Source: Nocardiopsis sp. CNT312 (GTDB lineage: Bacteria; Actinomycetota; Actinomycetes; Streptosporangiales; Streptosporangiaceae). Taken from it: 64,000 nt of DNA. Made by a program: the position numbers and the translations under genes. This document shows, piece by piece, positions 1 to 9,742 of this stretch; the first letter of the stretch is position 1, and every line of letters begins with the position of its first letter. The stretch covers positions 62,001 to 126,000 of the forward strand of contig NZ_AZXF01000020.1 of assembly GCF_000515115.1 (NCBI RefSeq). The letters run 5' to 3'. The notes below the pieces were generated by a model. The model was not told the origin of the DNA. It saw nothing but the letters and a program-made list of their open reading frames with translations, and ran no database searches.

Positions 1-68
1 GCGGCCCCAATCGAATGGGGACGCAGACGTCTCCAACGGAGAAGGGTGTCCTCGGTGCCAGGGGACAC

Positions 69-3000
69 CTATGCGCCCTTTCGCTTCGGTGGGCGGCCCC
101 GGCGTGGCGGCGGCGGTCTCCAGCCCGCGACCTCCTTTTCCGTGAGGTCCAGAAGGGCGCGGAACCCTTCGTATCGCCTGAGAAGCTGCGCTTGGTCGCC
201 GTGGGGGTGTGTGGGGCCGATGCCCGCACCGACACGGCCGACCCAGGGCAGCACCTCGGCCAGGCCAGCCAGGAGCGGGACGACGGTCCCGGTCGCGGCG
301 GTGGGCGGCGCCAGGTGCTGTTCGATGAGGTCCACCAGCACCCAGGCACGCTCACGGGCGTCCCATCCCGCCCAGCCGAGGACACTGGTCGGGGAGAGCG
401 CGGGTGAGGTACCCGCTGGGTAGGAGATGAACCGTTCATCGGGCAGGTCGAACTTGCCGCGTTTGTTCCAGTAGGAGGTCCTCAGGAAGTCGGACGACCT
501 GTACTTCGGCGGTAGCGGAGACTGCCGTTCCCCGTTCCACTGAAGATCCCACGTCTTGCTCCAAGCGGCGTACTTTTCCAGTCCCGAGCGGCGCAGGCGC
601 AGCGCCGCGAGGAAGGGGACGTGCTCCTGCTGCAGCAGGTCGGGCAGCACAGCGTGTGGGGTGTCCCCAGGGCTCAGTGCCTCCACCGCGGCGATCACGT
701 CCGGATCGCCGGCGAGAAGTGAGACCAGCTCGGACACGGTGCGGGCGGTGGGGCGTTCGGAGCCCTCCGATTCCTGGGCATACCAGAGTTCACGGCGCTC
801 GCATCGGTCCAGCAGCCAGGAGGTGACGGCGGGGCGCCACACCTGTTCCCACGGGGGAGTGGTCCAGCGATGTTTGAAGTCCGCACGCTCCAGAACCTGC
901 AGTACGGGGTCGTCTTCGATGGCGGCCACCCGCTTTGACACGGTGTTCCGATAACCGCTTCCCCATTGTTCGGGGATCTCGAGAGTCGGAGCGGCCCCAT
1001 GGCGGTCGAACCAGGCGCTCTCCTCGGCACCCGAGGCCACCCTGGTAGCCAGGACTATCTCGAAGGCGCGCTGTCCGACGTCGATACCGTCGGGCAGCTC
1101 TTCGCAGGAGACCTGGGAAAGGCTTCCCTCTGGGATGAGTCCGTACGCCTCGTAGGTGCGCCAGTCCAACTCCTCCTGCAGCACCATCATGCGGTTGAGG
1201 GTGGCGTGCCACTCCTGCCCCAGTTCGATGATGCGTTCCTGCGTCGGAGTGTGCTCGGGGTCGCCCACTTCGACGCGCAGCTCCAGCAGGCGGCGCGCCA
1301 GGGTGTCGAGTTCGCGTGGGATCGCGGCCTCGGTCGTGCGGGGGAGGGGGAGGTCGCGCATCCGGGTCGCGGTGAACTCGTAGACGGTGTCCCAGGTGTC
1401 ACCGGACCTGAGCTGCCCGTTCCGGGGGCTGCCCTTGGTATTGCTGACCTGCTTGAACCAGAAGCACGCCGTGGAACTGTTCAGTATTCCGAGCAGTCCT
1501 AGGACCTGCTCCTCGGTCACGGACGGGGGCAATTCGATGACAGGGGCCGAGTTCAGCGGGGCGTTGGCCTCCTGCCTGAGGGCGAAGTGGGGGTGGGTCG
1601 CCACCCAGGGGAAGATGATCGACCACGATGAGACGCCGTCACCAACGGTCAACTGGTGCCAGTCGTACCAGGGCTTGCCCTCGGTGCGTAGACGATTCTT
1701 GAGATGGTGTTTGTAGGGCCACAGCCGCCTGAGGTGACCCGGAAGAGCTCGGATGTCCGAAATATGAGACTGATTTCGTCGGTTACGCGGGAAGAACGCG
1801 ACCCGTTCGCTCCGGGACTGCCAGTCGCGCACTTCGGAGCCCGTGACGGCATCGATGGTCGCCGCCGGCTCACACCCCCAGCGGCGCATCGAGGCAGGAG
1901 AGGAGGTGAACAGGTCATCCGCGCCGGTGCTGGCGACGTAGCCGATCCGGGATGCCGTATCGCCCAGAGTTCTGTGTGAGCGCAGTGACTGGAAGACCTT
2001 TTCTGGCTTGGGAGCGGCGAGGATCCAGGGGTGCTTGCAGTATTCCGCGAGGGGCCGTTTCTCGGACGCGGTCCACAGGTCTTCACTGGGAACCGTGGAG
2101 AGCCGCTCCCGGATGGATGCCCACACTTGGCCGTGTCGGGGATCGTCAGGCAACGAAGGCTCTCCTCGCAGGCCACTGACCACGGTCACCTGCGATTCCG
2201 CTTCGGGGCGCTGGTTGCTCCCGATGAGGATCAGGGTCGGTGTTCCGTGTCCGGGGATGTAGGCCCCGGAGGTGTCGACGATCCGCTCCAGCTTCACGGT
2301 GGGGAGGAACTCCTCGACCAGGGCTTTGCCGAACTCCCTCTTGGCGAAGGAGTTCGCCGTCAGGAGGCCCACGCTGCCACCCGCGCGCGTGAGGGAGAAG
2401 GCGCATTCGGTGAAGGGCACGGTCATGGCGAAGGGGCCGGATCGAGCGCTGGGGTACAGCCTGCGGTAGGAGTCGGCCTGTTTCTTGCCCTTCGGTGTGA
2501 TGTAGGGCGGATTCGTGGCCACCACGTCGTAGGAGGAGCGCGCGAGCACATCGGCGTCCCGCGCCGAGGAAGGCCAGGAGGCAGACGGGCCGGTGAGTCC
2601 TGTGAACGGACCGTCCTCCTCAGGTGCCCCGGTGCCCTCCAGGAGTGAGTCCGCCCGCACGACGAGGATCCGCCAGTCCCGCTCGTCGGCGGCGTCGGCG
2701 CCCTCGGAGAGGCACAGTGCCTCGATCGCCAGGCGGAACCGGCTCACCATGACCGCGAACGGGTTGCGGTCCGAGCCGTGAACACAGGCGAGGGCGAGGG
2801 CCACGGCGTTGGACAGGGGGAGCTCCGGCTGTTCGGTGCGGATCCGTTCCAGGACCATGGGTAGTGCTTTGAGGAGGAACCCTCCGGAGCCGCAGGCCGG
2901 GTCGATGAACCGGAAACCGTGCCCCGTGACCGAGGCGTCCCGCAGCGAGGGCTTCAGGGTCTGCTCCAGGAGCAGGTCGACGACGAAGCCCGGCGTGGTG

Positions 3001-3506
3001 AGAAGGGCGTCGGCCTTGCGCGAGTCCTCTGAGAGGTCCTGGTACAGCGATCCGAGAACCGTGGTGTCGAATCCGTGGTCTGGGCCTGAGCCGACCGGTG
3101 GGGCTGGAGCCCGGAGGGACGGGCGGTCGGGGCTGTGCCAGTACGAGACCAGCCGGTGCGCCGCCCTGGGGCCACAGGAGTGGTTCCGCCACGCTCCGCT
3201 GTCGTCCTGGAAAGCGGCACCCAGGACGGGGTGTGCTCGGACCACGCGCTCGATGGCCCACTCGATCGTCTGAAGCGCGTCCTCTGGGGATTCGGGCTCA
3301 GACAGATCCGCCCGGCTGAGTGATCTGTCGGCCACGAACCCGTTGTCTTCACAGAAAGTGACGAACGTCGTGGCGAGGGCCCACATGACCATGGCGTGCT
3401 CGGTCTCGCGCCACGCGGTCGAAGAGTCGGGGGCCGACCCTCGGAGTTCGTCGAGGGTGCTCCACACGAGGGATCGAAGCTCTCTCATTAGTGAGGTGTA
3501 GGTCAC
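69..3506 (-). CDS. pglX: PglX-family adenine-specific DNA methyltransferase (second copy, divergent from pglW)
   Basis: A 1145-residue N6-adenine methyltransferase of the BREX/Pgl PglX type. The SAM-binding motif DPACGSGGF lies near residue 202 and the catalytic NPPY near residue 332, followed by a conserved block (GAYIPGHGTPTLILIG) and a long C-terminal target-recognition and helical region. The end (YWNKRGKFDLPDERFISYP, then LGWAGWD) matches the family. It is homologous along its length to the PglX at 22280-25993 but clearly diverged from it. PglX methylates host DNA in BREX to mark self and takes part in blocking phage replication. The gene lies divergently from the small membrane gene and pglW, not in the BREX operon. 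Its GC (roughly 55-63% in sampled stretches) is below that of pglW, suggesting separate acquisition. Its target motif cannot be read from sequence. Confidence 0.85.
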   Translation of the reverse strand: MTYTSLMRELRSLVWSTLDELRGSAPDSSTAWRETEHAMVMWALATTFVTFCEDNGFVADRSLSRADLSEPESPEDALQTIEWAIERVVRAHPVLGAAFQDDSGAWRNHSCGPRAAHRLVSYWHSPDRPSLRAPAPPVGSGPDHGFDTTVLGSLYQDLSEDSRKADALLTTPGFVVDLLLEQTLKPSLRDASVTGHGFRFIDPACGSGGFLLKALPMVLERIRTEQPELPLSNAVALALACVHGSDRNPFAVMVSRFRLAIEALCLSEGADAADERDWRILVVRADSLLEGTGAPEEDGPFTGLTGPSASWPSSARDADVLARSSYDVVATNPPYITPKGKKQADSYRRLYPSARSGPFAMTVPFTECAFSLTRAGGSVGLLTANSFAKREFGKALVEEFLPTVKLERIVDTSGAYIPGHGTPTLILIGSNQRPEAESQVTVVSGLRGEPSLPDDPRHGQVWASIRERLSTVPSEDLWTASEKRPLAEYCKHPWILAAPKPEKVFQSLRSHRTLGDTASRIGYVASTGADDLFTSSPASMRRWGCEPAATIDAVTGSEVRDWQSRSERVAFFPRNRRNQSHISDIRALPGHLRRLWPYKHHLKNRLRTEGKPWYDWHQLTVGDGVSSWSIIFPWVATHPHFALRQEANAPLNSAPVIELPPSVTEEQVLGLLGILNSSTACFWFKQVSNTKGSPRNGQLRSGDTWDTVYEFTATRMRDLPLPRTTEAAIPRELDTLARRLLELRVEVGDPEHTPTQERIIELGQEWHATLNRMMVLQEELDWRTYEAYGLIPEGSLSQVSCEELPDGIDVGQRAFEIVLATRVASGAEESAWFDRHGAAPTLEIPEQWGSGYRNTVSKRVAAIEDDPVLQVLERADFKHRWTTPPWEQVWRPAVTSWLLDRCERRELWYAQESEGSERPTARTVSELVSLLAGDPDVIAAVEALSPGDTPHAVLPDLLQQEHVPFLAALRLRRSGLEKYAAWSKTWDLQWNGERQSPLPPKYRSSDFLRTSYWNKRGKFDLPDERFISYPAGTSPALSPTSVLGWAGWDARERAWVLVDLIEQHLAPPTAATGTVVPLLAGLAEVLPWVGRVGAGIGPTHPHGDQAQLLRRYEGFRALLDLTEKEVAGWRPPPPRRGRPPKRKGA

Positions 3507-3619
3507 ATGCCCTGCCTAGCTGTTCGGGGTCTTTCCTGCTCGGAGTGGTGTTGCGAGTCTCTGTGGGAAAGGCTGTCCACCCCGGGCAGTCTAATAGATC
3601 ATGTGAGTGCGGTAATTTT

Positions 3620-3648
3620 TTGTGCGTGCTGAGATAAATCGCTACTCT
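3620..3648 (+). promoter_or_regulatory. Possible sigma-70-type promoter upstream of the small membrane gene
   Basis: TTGTGC (3620-3625) and TACTCT (3643-3648) are separated by 17 bp, in an AT-rich patch of the 250-bp divergent region between pglX (minus) and the small membrane gene (plus). Found by eye; no experimental support. Confidence 0.35.
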
Positions 3649-3756
3649 GGTACTCGCAAGCCCTCGACGCGCGCCATGCCCCGTTCGCGCGGTCCCCACA
3701 TGCCTCCATTCATCACTTTCCGTGATGTCTCTCCCCCCGCACGAAAGGCGCTGCCC

Positions 3757-3960
3757 ATGTCCACCAACTCCGTCGCGGTGCTGGCATCCGTGATCGCCAT
3801 CGTCTTGGTCTCCGTGCTCGCCGCTCTGACCGCCGCGTTCGTGACCCGTGAGGCGGACAAGCCCTGGCCTGCGGTTCTGGGCGCGGCCGGAACCGCAACG
3901 ATCGCCACCTCGGGCACTCTCACTGCCATGGCTGCCTTCGTCTTCAGCGCGCTCGGGTGA
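3757..3960 (+). CDS. Small two-helix membrane protein, unknown function
   Basis: A 67-residue protein with two hydrophobic segments (about residues 4-24 and 42-65) around a short basic loop (TREADKPWP). I chose the ATG at 3757 because a GAAAGG ribosome-binding site lies 9 bp upstream and the sequence before it is not protein-like. No enzyme or toxin motif is visible. It sits alone between the divergent pglX copy and pglW and is closed by a strong hairpin. A role as a small membrane effector of the neighbouring defence genes is possible but is only inferred from position; it could equally be an unrelated holin-like or hypothetical protein. Confidence 0.6.
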   Translation: MSTNSVAVLASVIAIVLVSVLAALTAAFVTREADKPWPAVLGAAGTATIATSGTLTAMAAFVFSALG

Positions 3961-3971
3961 GCCCCTGCCCC

Positions 3972-4004
3972 GGTTCCGGTGGCGGGCCGAGCGCCACCGG
4001 AACC
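3972..4004 (+). terminator. Strong GC-rich hairpin after the small membrane gene
   Basis: A perfect 13-bp stem (3972-3984 with 3992-4004) and a 7-nt loop begin 11 bp after the stop codon. There is no U-tract, as is common for actinobacterial terminators. It would insulate pglW from upstream transcription. Confidence 0.6.
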
Positions 4005-4154
4005 CCGGCCACCGCCCGCCGCCTCCCGGCCCCGAGCGGGGCGTCCAGTCACCTGGCACGACCCCGGCACGGCCATGACCGGCCCGCCCGTCGCACCGTC
4101 CCCCTATGCTGTACGGGCGGCCGAGCGGGTGCGGGACTGGAGAGGCGGAGCGGG

Positions 4155-7100
4155 ATGTCGAACCGGTGGTGGGGCAAGCCCTCGGAGTTCCCCTGGGAGC
4201 AGTCCGCCCTCGAACACGTCCGGGAGCGGTTCCCCACCAGCGGGAACTACCGTGCCTGGGCGGGGTTCACGTTCACCGCCCGCAACCAGCGCATCCGCGA
4301 GTGCGACCTGTTCGCCGTCACCCCCACCGGCGCCTACCTCGTCGAGATCAAGAGCCACTCGGGCCGGGCCGCCAACCACGGCAGCGAGTGGACCTTCACC
4401 GACCGCGACGGACGCCGCCGGACCATCAGCAACCCCCTGCACCTGACCGACCTCAAGGCCAAGGAGCTCAAGAACCGCCTGCAGTGGGCGGTGCAGAAAC
4501 TGGGCCTGCGCGACGTGCGCGTCCCCTTCATCGAGGCGGGCGTCTTCCTGTCCGACCCGGACCTGCGCTGCGAGTTCGACGAGGTCCAGCGGGCCAACGT
4601 CTACGGCCGCGACGGCTTGGAGAGGCAGACCGGCCTGCCCGGGGTGTCGAAGGGGTGGCTCGACGTCCCGCACAGCCGGGTCGACCCCGGTTTCCTGCGC
4701 CACGTCGCCCGCCTCATGGAGACCATCGGCATCACGCCCATGGACCGGGCGCTGAGCCTGGGCGAGTACACCCTGGAGAAGCGCTCCTTCGACAGCGGGC
4801 CCACCTGGACCGACTTCAAGGCCGAGCACCAGCGCCTGGGCGGCACCGGCCGGGTGCGCCTGTACCACTACGGCGAGAACGCCACCGACGACGAGCGCCG
4901 CTCGGTGGAGAAGGCCGCCAAACGCGAGTACATGTCCCTGGAGGGCATCTCCCACGAGGGCATCGTCAAGGCGGAGTACTTCGGGCTCATCGAGGAGGGC
5001 GGCGCCGACCTCGGCCCGGCCATCGTCTTCCGGCACCGCTCCTCCTGGCAGCGCCTCGACCACTTCATGGCCGAGCACGGCGCGGACCTGGACGTCGACA
5101 CCCGGATGGAGATGGTCCGCCAACTGGCCGAGGCGGTCAACCACGCCCACCGCAACCGCCTCTACCACCGCGCCCTGGCCGCCCGCAGCGTCTGGGTGGA
5201 GATGGACGGCCACTACCCGCGCCTGTACATCGCCGACTGGCAGGTGGCCTCGCGGGAGAGCCTGCGCCTGCGCAGGGGCGCGCGCACCTCCCACGCCACC
5301 TCCAGCGGAGCCGCCACCGAACACCTGGAGGCGGCGCTGGGCGGCCGCGCCTTGGCCGCGCACGTGGAGAAGGCCGCCGCACCCTACCTGGCGCCGGAGT
5401 TCCCCGACTTCACCGGCCGGGCCGCCCACCAGGACCTCTTCGGCCTGGGCGCCCTCACCTACCTGGTCTTCACCGGGCGGCCCCCCGCCCGGGACCGCGC
5501 CGAACTCAGCCAGCGGATCCAGGAGCACGACTGCCTGACCCCCGCCGCGGTCAGCGACGACATCGTCCCCCAGTTGGACACGCTGGTCCGTGAGGCCACC
5601 CAGCGCTCCCCGGGCGACCGGCTGGCGACCGTGCAGGCGTTCCTGCGCGGGCTCGACGAGGTCGAGGAGCGCCTGACCCTGCCCGAGGTCACCACCGACC
5701 CCCTCGTGGCCAAGCGCGGCGACGAGGTCACCCAGGGCTGGAGGGTGCGCGAGGTGCTGGGCAGGGGCGCCACCGCGCGCGCACTGCTCATGCACGACGG
5801 GGCCGGCCGCGAACTCGTCTACAAGGTCGCCCTGAACACCGACTCCGCGGTCCGGTCCCTGCGCAGCGAGGCCCAGACCCTGCGCACGGTCGGCGCCCAC
5901 CCCCGTGTCGTGGCCATGGCCGCAGCCGAGGAGGGGGCCGAGCCCGGACTCCGGGAGATCGGCGAGCGCACCGTCCTGCTCCTGGAACTGGCCGGGCAGA
6001 GCACCCTCGCCGACTACCTCGCCCGGCAGGGCGCCCTGACCGCCGGTGAGCTCTCCACCTTCGGACGCCACCTGTTCGAGGTGGTCGAGCACCTGGAGAC
6101 CCACGGTGTCCTGCACCGCGACATCAAGCCGGCCAACCTGGGGGTGCGGGAGGTCCCCAAGCGGGCCCGCAGCCTGGTGCTGTTCGACTTCTCGCTGTCC
6201 CAGGCGCCGCCGCGGCACACCTCGGCGGGCACCCGCGGCTACCTCGACCCCTTCCTCGGCCCGGAGCGCCCCTACGACGACTCCGCCGAGCGCTACGCCC
6301 TCGCCGTCACCCTGCACGAGATGGCCACCGGGGAACTGCCCGTCTGGGACGAGGACGGCGTGGACCCCGAGTTCCTGGGCGAGGACGTGGAGGTGCCCCG
6401 CCTGGCCGAGGAGTCCTTCCCCGAGCAGAGCCGCGACGCGCTGGTGCGCTTCTTCCACCGGGCCCTGCACCGCCGCGTGGACGGGCGCTTCGCCTCCCTG
6501 GCGGACATGCGCACGGCCTGGGAGGCCGCCTTCCACGCCGGGGCCGCCGCCGAGACGGCCGCCGACAGCGAGGAGACGCGCCGCCGCAACCAGGGGAGTG
6601 CCACGGTGGAGACCCCGCTCCACCTGTCCGGGCTCACTCCGCTGGCGGTGGACACCGCCCAGCGGATCCTGCGCTGCGAGACCGTCGGCGAACTGCTGCG
6701 CAGGCCGGTCCGCGACATCACCCACATGCGCGGCAGCACCCGCGCCATCCGCAACGAGCTGCGCAAGGCCACCGCCTACTGGCGCAGGCACCTGGACGTG
6801 GCCGAGTACGCCGTCCCCGCCACGGTCAGGCTGCCCAGCGGTGCCGACGAGGAGACCAAGCGCAACGCCCTGGTGGACCAGGTGATCCGCCAGTTCCTGC
6901 CCAAGACCACCGACGCCAACCGGTGGTGGGTGCGGGTGGTGCGCGAACTGCTCGGCCTGCCCGAGGACAGGAAGGGGCGCCTGGACTGGTGGCCCACCCA
7001 CCGCGAGGTCGCCCAAGCGCTGGGCGGCCTCCCGCGGGGGCGGGTGGAGGAGTGCCTGGACGAGGCGTTCACCTACTGGAGCAAGAACGCCTCCCTGCTC

Positions 7101-8435
7101 GGATCGGTGCGCGACGACATCGTCGACATCCTCGCCCGCAACAACCGGGTCCGCGAGGTCCGCCAGATCGCCTCCGAACTGCTCGCCATGCGCGGCTCCA
7201 CCCTCGACACCGAGGAGCGCTCGGTGTACGCCCTGGCTGCGGTGCGCGCGGTGGTCGAGTACGAGGAGCAGCGCACCGAGCAGCGCTTCGCCGTGCGGCG
7301 CTACGCCCGCAGGGTGATCGCCGCCCAGGTCATCGACAACGACCCCCTCGTACCGGTCGAGGGCGACCTGTTCGACTACGCCGAACTCCTCGGCGAGCGC
7401 GCCGACGAGCTCGTCGCGCTCGGCGACTCCGACGCCCTGCCCGACCCCGGCACCGTCCGCCGCGCCCTGCGCGCGGTGCGCCCGCCCGAGGGGATGGAGC
7501 CGTTCCCCGACACCGCCCTGGTGCAGCTCGCCGCGGCCGCCTCCGAGCGGGCCGAGGCCACGCCGCGCCTGGAGCTGTACCCGGTCGACCTCGACCTGGA
7601 GCGCGCCCTGAGCATCACCCAGGCCGTCGGCTACCTGGGTCGGCCGGGCATCACCCCGGAGCAGATCCGCGACCGGGTCCGCTCGCGCTTCCCCGCGCTG
7701 CCCGAGCCGGGCCGGGAGCGGTTGTACTCCCTGCTCAAGGGGCGCCACAAGAAGCTCCGCGAGGAGAGGACCGGCGACACCGTCTGCTGGTACCTCGAAC
7801 CGGAGTTCACCACCTACCAGCCCTCCACCCACACCGGCCACCGCTACGACCCGGAGGGGGCGGACGCCGCCTCGGCAGAGGTGTGGCGGCGCCTGGAGCG
7901 GGCGGTGCCGCGCGGCGGCTACCGGGCGCTCAAGGCGTGGCTCCCCGACACCGAGCGGTCGGCGGGCGTACTCACCCGTATGCCGGGGGTGGTGCCCTTC
8001 GACGTCTCCGACGGGTTCGTCCACGTGGTCGACGAGGTGATGGAGGGCATGGGCGCCGCCCTGGACTGGGACATCCTGTCCGAGGCCGACAACAGCCGCC
8101 CCGAGCCCTTCGACCGGATGCTGGAGGAGGTCTTCCGCCGCTTGGGCGAGCGGGTGCGCGCCGCGAGCGCGCAGGCCCCCGCCGGTCGCGGCGTGGTGCT
8201 GCTGTACCGGGCGACTCCGCTGGCCCGCTACGAGCCGGGCCGGTCCCTGCTGGGCACCCTCATCCAGGAGGCGCGCGAGGCCGACCGGAGCCCGTACGGG
8301 CTGTGGCTGCTGTGCCCGATGCGGGGACCGCAGGCCGCCGCCACCTTGGACGGCCGTTCCGCCGGCATCACCGCCGAGTCCGACCAGGTGCTGCTGCCCC
8401 GCGGTTTCTCCGCCCCGGAGGCCGTCGCGGTCTGA
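4155..8435 (+). CDS. pglW: BREX type 2 serine/threonine kinase PglW (NERD + pseudokinase + kinase)
   Basis: About 1426 residues. The ATG at 4155 is preferred because GGCGGAG precedes it and the 66 upstream codons are low complexity. The N-terminus is a NERD nuclease-related domain (RECDLFAVTPTGAYLVEIK). A degenerate kinase-like domain follows (about 225-450, with HRALAARSV where HRDxKxxN is expected, so probably inactive). A second kinase domain has a GRGATA loop, VYKVAL, HRDIKPANLGV near residue 654, and DFS instead of DFG near 677. The last 600 residues are helical, starting with an RNA-polymerase-alpha-CTD or helix-hairpin-helix-like segment. PglW is the kinase of the Pgl/BREX-2 system. 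It is separated from its usual neighbour pglX by about 14 kb of other defence genes, which is unusual. Confidence 0.88.
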   Translation: MSNRWWGKPSEFPWEQSALEHVRERFPTSGNYRAWAGFTFTARNQRIRECDLFAVTPTGAYLVEIKSHSGRAANHGSEWTFTDRDGRRRTISNPLHLTDLKAKELKNRLQWAVQKLGLRDVRVPFIEAGVFLSDPDLRCEFDEVQRANVYGRDGLERQTGLPGVSKGWLDVPHSRVDPGFLRHVARLMETIGITPMDRALSLGEYTLEKRSFDSGPTWTDFKAEHQRLGGTGRVRLYHYGENATDDERRSVEKAAKREYMSLEGISHEGIVKAEYFGLIEEGGADLGPAIVFRHRSSWQRLDHFMAEHGADLDVDTRMEMVRQLAEAVNHAHRNRLYHRALAARSVWVEMDGHYPRLYIADWQVASRESLRLRRGARTSHATSSGAATEHLEAALGGRALAAHVEKAAAPYLAPEFPDFTGRAAHQDLFGLGALTYLVFTGRPPARDRAELSQRIQEHDCLTPAAVSDDIVPQLDTLVREATQRSPGDRLATVQAFLRGLDEVEERLTLPEVTTDPLVAKRGDEVTQGWRVREVLGRGATARALLMHDGAGRELVYKVALNTDSAVRSLRSEAQTLRTVGAHPRVVAMAAAEEGAEPGLREIGERTVLLLELAGQSTLADYLARQGALTAGELSTFGRHLFEVVEHLETHGVLHRDIKPANLGVREVPKRARSLVLFDFSLSQAPPRHTSAGTRGYLDPFLGPERPYDDSAERYALAVTLHEMATGELPVWDEDGVDPEFLGEDVEVPRLAEESFPEQSRDALVRFFHRALHRRVDGRFASLADMRTAWEAAFHAGAAAETAADSEETRRRNQGSATVETPLHLSGLTPLAVDTAQRILRCETVGELLRRPVRDITHMRGSTRAIRNELRKATAYWRRHLDVAEYAVPATVRLPSGADEETKRNALVDQVIRQFLPKTTDANRWWVRVVRELLGLPEDRKGRLDWWPTHREVAQALGGLPRGRVEECLDEAFTYWSKNASLLGSVRDDIVDILARNNRVREVRQIASELLAMRGSTLDTEERSVYALAAVRAVVEYEEQRTEQRFAVRRYARRVIAAQVIDNDPLVPVEGDLFDYAELLGERADELVALGDSDALPDPGTVRRALRAVRPPEGMEPFPDTALVQLAAAASERAEATPRLELYPVDLDLERALSITQAVGYLGRPGITPEQIRDRVRSRFPALPEPGRERLYSLLKGRHKKLREERTGDTVCWYLEPEFTTYQPSTHTGHRYDPEGADAASAEVWRRLERAVPRGGYRALKAWLPDTERSAGVLTRMPGVVPFDVSDGFVHVVDEVMEGMGAALDWDILSEADNSRPEPFDRMLEEVFRRLGERVRAASAQAPAGRGVVLLYRATPLARYEPGRSLLGTLIQEAREADRSPYGLWLLCPMRGPQAAATLDGRSAGITAESDQVLLPRGFSAPEAVAV

Positions 8436-8449
8436 GAGGGGTTCCTCTC
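8434..8449 (+). terminator. Short hairpin overlapping the pglW stop
   Basis: GAGAGG-GGTT-CCTCTC, a 6-bp stem with a 4-nt loop starting at the stop codon. It is weak, and could be an attenuator or chance. Confidence 0.3.
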
Positions 8450-9332
8450 CTCAGGGCACGCAGGTCCCGAAGGGCGAGTGTCCGTGTGCCCGGTCGGCCC
8501 CCGCACTTTCGCCTGTGGATCACTGTGGGAAACGCTGCCGATCAGGGAAACCACGGGTGTGGCCGGATGTGGCCACGGTGATTTTGGAATTTGGTGCCCT
8601 ATCGCTCCTGTGTTGTGGGACCAGAGGCTACATAGTGTTGGACTATTCCTCCATGGAATCTGTCTACGATGTTGTCTGCAGCGCAATTTCTTGTGGCTCG
8701 GTTCTGTTGATGGTAATGATGAAAGCTGGATGTATTCCCGTCGACCATTCCGGCTTCGATCCCGGGTTCGGATCGGGCGGCTGGCAGGCCGGTGAGGGCA
8801 CGGTTTCCGCCGATACGTATCCTCCGGTCATGCTTCGGTGCCGGGGGCGGTGGTGGTACCCGACAGGGACACCCGGGCTACGGAGCTGGTCGGGCTCAAC
8901 TGACCGGTGGCAGTGGAGGCGACCCCTGTGCTGGAGCATGTTTCGGCGGTGAGAGTGACTCCAGCGCAGGGGGTCGCCACCCTTGGGGCCGTGTGGAGTC
9001 GGCCCGGCCCGCCCGAACCGTTCCGCGCCCCGGCGCGCGGACGCCAGCAGGGTCAGCGCCTCGGCCAGCCTCGGCAGGTGCCGGTAGGCGATGCCGAGGT
9101 GGTCGAGGGTGACGGCTTCCCCGTACCGGTCGCCCGCCCGTCAGACGCACCCGTGAGCCGGAACACCGAAGCGGATCGTTCTCCGAAAAAGTTCCCATAC
9201 GCCTCATTGTTCTCATAGGAACCGAAAGGTGGGAAATCCTTTTTTATGGCTGTCCCGGCTGTTAGCTTGTACGGCGATCGGTGTAGCAGATCGATCGGTG
9301 CAGTGACCGACGTTGGGAAGTGGAGTTCGACC
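8436..9332. other. Non-coding spacer after pglW with lowered GC and a gene remnant
   Basis: About 900 bp with no convincing intact gene. The stretch near 8570-8750 is markedly AT-richer than its surroundings, and the ORFs there have no family resemblance. A fragment of a TPR-coding sequence lies on the minus strand near 9020-9134 (listed separately). The spacer marks the left junction of the block that separates pglW from pglX. Confidence 0.6.
9020..9134 (-). pseudogene. Remnant of a TPR-repeat protein (AfsR/NB-ARC-TPR type)
   Basis: Reading the minus strand from 9134 gives GDRYGEAVTLDHLGIAYR and then HLPRLAEALTLLASARR, a recognisable TPR helix pair of the GDRxGEAxTLxxLGxAYR kind seen in NB-ARC/TPR regulators. 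Neither side continues into a protein of that family, and no start codon or other domain is present. I read it as the decayed leftover of a larger gene. Only about 35 codons support this. Confidence 0.45.
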
Positions 9333-9548
9333 ATGAGAATCACGTTCGCCGGTGGCCCTACCGGCCAGGGCGGTTCGCCGCGGCTGTACCGGGACGAGGA
9401 GAGCGGCGACTTCATCGTGCAGGGCTACGTGGTCAGCGATCCGGACGACCTCCGGCAGATGAAGATCCCCGGTGGGGAAACGGTGGTCCGCGTTCCGGCG
9501 TCCCTGTTCGACCACCTGCCGAAGGACGGGGCGCGCGGAGGCTCCTGA
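9333..9548 (+). CDS. Small conserved-looking hypothetical protein
   Basis: A 71-residue soluble acidic protein starting MRITFAGGPTGQGG and containing DFIVQGYVVSDPDDLRQMK and GGETVVRVPASLF. The pattern (a short beta-strand start, then a VQGYxVxDPxxL block) looks like a small actinobacterial protein often found beside regulators, but I cannot name its family with confidence. The ATG at 9333 has a purine-rich GGGAAGTGGAG stretch upstream. It lies 194 bp before the formyltransferase gene in the same direction. Function unknown. Confidence 0.65.
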   Translation: MRITFAGGPTGQGGSPRLYRDEESGDFIVQGYVVSDPDDLRQMKIPGGETVVRVPASLFDHLPKDGARGGS

Positions 9549-9742
9549 CGTCCCGAAAACTGTGCGGGTTTCTCCCACCCGTGCCGTGAAATCGGCCTAC
9601 CATCTGGGGTGCGCACTATCATGCGGCGGCTGTGCACCGGGGCGCTCGCCTCGGCCTGGGACCTGGCCGTCCCGCACGCCGAGTACACGCTGACCTGACG
9701 GACCCACCGCGTTCCGTCGCCTGGCCCCAGAGAAACAGGGAG

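Noticed and set aside
4104-8024. 1306-codon open frame on the minus strand opposite pglW
   Set aside because: High-GC antisense shadow: glycine/valine/leucine-rich, no domain, fully covered by the well-supported pglW.
8740-8770. GGTTCGA-like stretch that could be a tRNA T-arm
   Set aside because: No matching acceptor, D or anticodon stems could be built around it.
8515-8952. 145-codon plus-strand ORF in the spacer after pglW
   Set aside because: Cysteine- and glycine-rich without any recognisable domain and no convincing ribosome-binding site.
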